8,254 nt of DNA from an uncultured Oscillospiraceae bacterium (GTDB lineage Bacteria > Bacillota > Clostridia > Oscillospirales > Oscillospiraceae). The stretch lies in contig CAKTTR010000076.1 of assembly GCA_934615645.1 (NCBI GenBank), forward strand, positions 1-8,254, read 5' to 3'. Numbering within the stretch: position 1 is the stretch's first letter; every line of letters begins with the position of its first letter. Below are positions 6,408 to 8,254 of the stretch, piece by piece. The notes under the pieces are model-generated. The model saw nothing but the letters and a program-made list of their open reading frames with translations. It did not search any database and was not told the origin of the DNA. Made by a program: the position numbers and the translations under genes.

Positions 6408-6645
6408 CAAACGCTACCCCGCTTTGTACCGGCCCTTGGCTCTCCCACTGGGAGAGCTGCCACCGCAGGTGACTTGGGTGAGACTCCAAACGCGTAGCGT
6501 TTGGTTCAGTCGAACCCATGCAGCGCAGAGAGGGCCTTGCAGCTTTTTGTATGATAAAATCAATTTATGCACACCGTGAAAATGCCCGACTCCCCTCTCT
6601 GGACTCGCTGCGCTTGGCCACCTCGCCCAAAGGGAGCGGCAAGGG
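6408..6645. repeat. MITE-like intergenic element with imperfect terminal inverted repeats
   Basis: The space between the converging rluA-like and DUF3793 genes holds no credible gene. Its ends are imperfect inverted repeats: CCCTTGGCTCTCCC (6433-6446) matches the reverse complement of 6632-6645 at 12 of 14 positions, and similarity goes inward. Internal hairpins are 6439-6446/6450-6457 (8 bp, 3-nt loop), 6486-6493/6497-6504 (8 bp, 3-nt loop) and 6503-6507/6512-6516 (5 bp). The segment 6408-6417 can also pair with 6494-6503 (10 bp), competing with the second hairpin. I recall similar GC-rich sequences scattered between genes in Oscillospiraceae genomes, but cannot test copy number here. No transposase and no clear target duplication are seen. 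Confidence 0.55.
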
Positions 6646-6649
6646 ATAG

Positions 6650-6677
6650 AAAAACGCCCCGGTGTAGCCGGGACGTT
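6650..6677 (-). terminator. Intrinsic terminator for the DUF3793 gene
   Basis: On the minus strand the stem 6653-6662/6668-6677 has nine pairs, one C-A mismatch and a 5-nt loop, and runs into five T (complement of 6650-6654). It lies 32 nt beyond the DUF3793 stop codon. An AT-rich 7-bp hairpin (6695-6701/6704-6710) sits between the stop and the terminator. Confidence 0.75.
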
Positions 6678-6709
6678 GGGAGGATTCAAGTTGTAATTTG
6701 ATTTCAAAT

Positions 6710-7261
6710 TTAAGAGGAGACCGTCAGGCGCTCCAGCGTTGCGCCGCGGCGCCACTGCTCGAGATAGACGCGGGTGCATTTTTTGTACCGGGCAAACGTC
6801 CGCTGCGCCGCGTCGACATTGCCATAGACCTTCCAGCAGCCTGCCAGCTTATGGCGGGCTGCTTTGTTTTCCATAAAGCCCTGAACATCCTCCGGCGGAT
6901 AGCCGAGGAACAGGCCGATCTCGTGGGGGAACTCTGCGTCCTGCCGCAGATGGGCCATCAGCTGGGCCAGGCAGCGGCCTGTCGCCGTATCGGGGTAGCC
7001 CTTTTTGCGCAGAATGGCCGCCGCATCGCGCTGCCGCAGGTCAGACTCCAGCTGGCGCGACCGGTACAGGTACAGCAGCACATGCCCAGGGGTAAACCGC
7101 AGCGGCAAGATCTGCACGCCCTTCGGCGAGAGCCGCCGGTTCCACTGCCGCAGCTGCGCCAGCACCGCCGGGACATCCGGGCACGGCGCTGTGACCAGGC
7201 TGCCGGTCTTGAGCCCCGCCAGGGTCGGCGCGCAGTGCTGGATCAAAATTTCTTCGGACAT
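6710..7261 (-). CDS. DUF3793 family protein
   Basis: A 183-residue protein that I recognise as DUF3793, a clostridial family of unknown function that I recall often sitting beside feoB and flavodoxin genes. That fits here, since feoB and its small partner lie just upstream on the same strand. Family-like segments are HCAPTLAGLKTG at residues 9-20, FPHEIGLFLGYPPEDVQGF at 111-129 and CWKVYGN at 142-148. No signal peptide or membrane helix is seen, so it is probably cytoplasmic. Cys residues occur at 10, 27, 97, 142 and 162; C10 and C142 lie in the conserved blocks, so a metal or redox role is possible but unproven. The frame extends to 7336, but the ATG at 7261 has AAGGGGAG (complement of 7270-7277) 8 nt upstream and begins the conserved region. 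A perfect palindrome lies 61 nt upstream and a terminator follows the gene. Confidence 0.88.
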   Translation of the reverse strand: MSEEILIQHCAPTLAGLKTGSLVTAPCPDVPAVLAQLRQWNRRLSPKGVQILPLRFTPGHVLLYLYRSRQLESDLRQRDAAAILRKKGYPDTATGRCLAQLMAHLRQDAEFPHEIGLFLGYPPEDVQGFMENKAARHKLAGCWKVYGNVDAAQRTFARYKKCTRVYLEQWRRGATLERLTVSS

Positions 7262-7306
7262 GTTCGTCTCTCCCCTTCTTGTCTGCTCTCTAGCAGTATG
7301 ACACAA

Positions 7307-7336
7307 AGATAAGTGTTCTATTCTGACAGTTAGCAA
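7307..7336 (-). promoter_or_regulatory. Possible promoter for DUF3793
   Basis: On the minus strand: TTGCTA (complement of 7331-7336), an 18-nt spacer, and TTATCT (complement of 7307-7312). Both hexamers are imperfect. The -35 lies within the palindrome at 7322-7351, an arrangement that would let a bound repressor block transcription. Confidence 0.35.
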
Positions 7337-7351
7337 TAGCTAACTGTCAGA
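7322..7351. promoter_or_regulatory. Perfect 13-bp inverted repeat, candidate operator upstream of DUF3793
   Basis: TCTGACAGTTAGC (7322-7334) is exactly the reverse complement of 7339-7351, separated by AATA. No T-run follows on either strand, so it is not a classic terminator. The inner TTAGC...GCTAA resembles the half-sites bound by DtxR/IdeR-type iron regulators, which would suit its place between feoB and DUF3793. The match is by eye and the regulator is unknown. An RNA hairpin role is the alternative. Confidence 0.5.
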
Positions 7352-7384
7352 GAAAAGAAAAGCAGGGCAGAGCAAGGTCCGCCC

Positions 7385-7442
7385 GGCGGAAGACCGCCAC
7401 GCCACCACCGGGGCCGGCAGAACGCCGGGCCCGGTGGGCGGT
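7385..7442 (-). terminator. GC-rich stem-loop region after the feo genes, probable terminator
   Basis: Bases 7405-7418 and 7424-7437 form a 14-position stem with one mismatch and a 5-nt loop; 7393-7397 pairs with 7438-7442 outside it. A second stem, 7385-7389/7394-7398, comes next on the minus strand and shares bases with the outer pairing. The only T-rich stretch (complement of about 7352-7361) is some 25 nt further on, so it is not a textbook intrinsic terminator. It begins 5 nt after the stop of the small FeoB-associated gene. Confidence 0.5.
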
Positions 7443-7446
7443 GGGG

Positions 7447-7599
7447 TTAGGTCTTGTCTTGATGGCAAGCGTTGCATCCATCGCAGCCGCCGCAGGAGCA
7501 GCCGCAGGAGCTCTTCCCTGTCTTTCTCTTGTGGATCTCCGAAGCAATGATCGCAACAAAGATGATCGCGACGATTGATGCAATGATCACAGTAGCCAT
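7447..7599 (-). CDS. FeoB-associated Cys-rich membrane protein
   Basis: A 50-residue protein. Residues 1-20 (MATVIIASIVAIIFVAIIAS) are one transmembrane helix, followed by the basic stretch HKRKTGK and a Cys-rich tail with six Cys (C32, C34, C36, C39, C42, C45). This matches the small FeoB-associated family found next to feoB in Clostridia. The tail probably faces the cytoplasm, given the basic stretch after the helix, and may handle Fe(II) or mature or regulate FeoB; this is inference, as the family has no firm assignment. The ATG at 7599 is 12 nt after the feoB stop. Its Shine-Dalgarno AAGGAGG (complement of 7607-7613) overlaps the feoB stop codon with a 7-nt gap, implying coupled translation. 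Too short for many gene finders, but every element agrees. Confidence 0.93.
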   Translation of the reverse strand: MATVIIASIVAIIFVAIIASEIHKRKTGKSSCGCSCGGCDGCNACHQDKT

Positions 7600-7611
7600 A
7601 AAGACCCCTCC

Positions 7612-8254
7612 TTATTTCGCCGCAGCGACCTCATGGACGCGCAGCGTGTTTTCGTCGTACTTGTTCTTGCGAACCAGCAGGTAGAGAAGCGCAGCCAGGG
7701 CGATGATCGCGACAGCGGTCCAAATGGTGAAGCCGTTGCCGGAGATGAGCATACCAAGCTGATAGACGATCAGCGCGACGACATAGGCAAAGCCGCACAT
7801 GTAGCCGATGGCTGCCCAGGTCCACTTGGCGTTGTTCATTTCCCGCTTGATGGCGCCCATCGCAGCAAAGCAAGGTGCGCACAGCAGGTTGAAGATCATG
7901 AAGGAATAAGCTGCCAGCTGGCTGCCATTGAAGAATTCCTGGCCAATGACCGTCAGACCGGAGGAGTTGCCTGCTTCGACCAGTTCCATTGCCAAATCCG
8001 CGCTGCCCATGGAGGACAGGGAGCCGAAGACGCCGACGACCTCTTCCTTGGCGACCAGGCCAAGAACCGTCGCGACAGCGGCCTGCCAACGGTCGAAGCC
8101 CAGGGGGTAGAACAGAACGGCAATGCCTTCGCCGATGACATTCAGGATAGACATTTCGTCGCCATCGCCGATGTAGTGGAAGCCGCCTTCAAAGGTCAGG
8201 CTGTTAAGGATCCAGATCACGATGCTGGCCGCCACGATGACGGTACCGGCACGC
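7612..8254 (-). CDS. feoB: Ferrous iron transporter FeoB, C-terminal part, cut by right edge
   Basis: The last 213 residues or so of FeoB, the Fe(II) permease of the cell membrane. The N-terminal GTPase domain and most of the permease lie beyond the window. A GTG at 8235 is internal: the frame continues to the edge, and the preceding residues RAGTVI lead into VAASIVIWILN as in other FeoB proteins. Visible are that membrane helix, the GLVAKEEVVGVFGSL segment of the Gate domain, a helix with NLLCAPCFAAMGAIKREM, and two terminal helices (GYMCGFAYVVALIVY and WTAVAIIALAALLYLLV) ending in a basic tail. The two Cys in LCAPC lie where FeoB proteins have conserved permease Cys. Stop TAA at 7612-7614. 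It is read together with the small Cys-rich gene that begins 12 nt later. Confidence 0.95.
   Translation of the reverse strand, partial: RAGTVIVAASIVIWILNSLTFEGGFHYIGDGDEMSILNVIGEGIAVLFYPLGFDRWQAAVATVLGLVAKEEVVGVFGSLSSMGSADLAMELVEAGNSSGLTVIGQEFFNGSQLAAYSFMIFNLLCAPCFAAMGAIKREMNNAKWTWAAIGYMCGFAYVVALIVYQLGMLISGNGFTIWTAVAIIALAALLYLLVRKNKYDENTLRVHEVAAAK

Noticed and set aside
5386..6519. 377-residue minus-strand frame opposite the pseudouridine synthase gene
   Set aside because: It is an antisense shadow of a clear RluA-family gene in GC-rich DNA, with no family-like motif or ribosome-binding site.
6431..6520. tRNA-like look of the hairpin cluster (GGTTC...GAACC arm)
   Set aside because: The arm has a 4-nt rather than 7-nt loop, there is no acceptor stem, and no anticodon arm of the right size is present.
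6414..6779. 121-residue minus-strand frame containing CGGSSPSGRAKG
   Set aside because: It overlaps the end of the DUF3793 gene, a terminator and the hairpin repeat element. Peptides of this kind are a known by-product of translating GC-rich intergenic repeats.
1..8254. CRISPR array, insertion sequence or phage module
   Set aside because: No regularly spaced direct repeats, no transposase gene and no phage structural genes are present; the lone tyrosine recombinase fragment is not enough.

Overview
The window looks like chromosomal DNA from a GC-rich, spore-forming, anaerobic member of the Clostridia, most likely the Oscillospiraceae. The basis is the protein families present: a CwlD-type amidase, a clostridial DUF1287 protein, DUF4317, DUF3793 and the Cys-rich FeoB-associated peptide. 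Strong Shine-Dalgarno sites and sigma-A-type promoters agree with this. The lineage is an inference from family distribution, not from a marker gene.

Layout from left to right. Positions 1-786 (+) hold the C-terminal 261 residues of a XerC/D-like tyrosine recombinase that enters from the left edge. Positions 787-1124 have no gene but carry a strong bidirectional hairpin terminator followed by a chain of stem-loops. A minus-strand block follows: DUF1287 (4080-3370) and a CwlD-like amidase (3321-2602), probably one transcript for envelope or spore-cortex work, then radA (2486-1125) with its own promoter. A compact divergent promoter region at 4112-4193 separates this block from a plus-strand pair, DUF4317 (4287-5423) and an RluA-family pseudouridine synthase (5434-6405). 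The plus-strand promoter has a perfect consensus, and the leader after it can fold into two mutually exclusive hairpins.

Positions 6406-6709 form a convergent intergenic region filled by a hairpin-rich, inverted-repeat-bounded element and a minus-strand terminator. The right end is an iron-transport locus on the minus strand: the C-terminal part of feoB (entering from the right edge), a 50-residue membrane peptide with a Cys-rich tail starting 12 nt after feoB, a GC-rich terminator-like region, a perfect 13-bp inverted repeat resembling an operator, and a DUF3793 gene.

Most genes are ordinary core or lineage-core genes. I see no clear undescribed multi-gene system. The parts most worth checking are non-coding: the stem-loop chain at 822-1137, the attenuator-like leader at 4221-4266, the palindrome in front of DUF3793, and the MITE-like element at 6408-6645.
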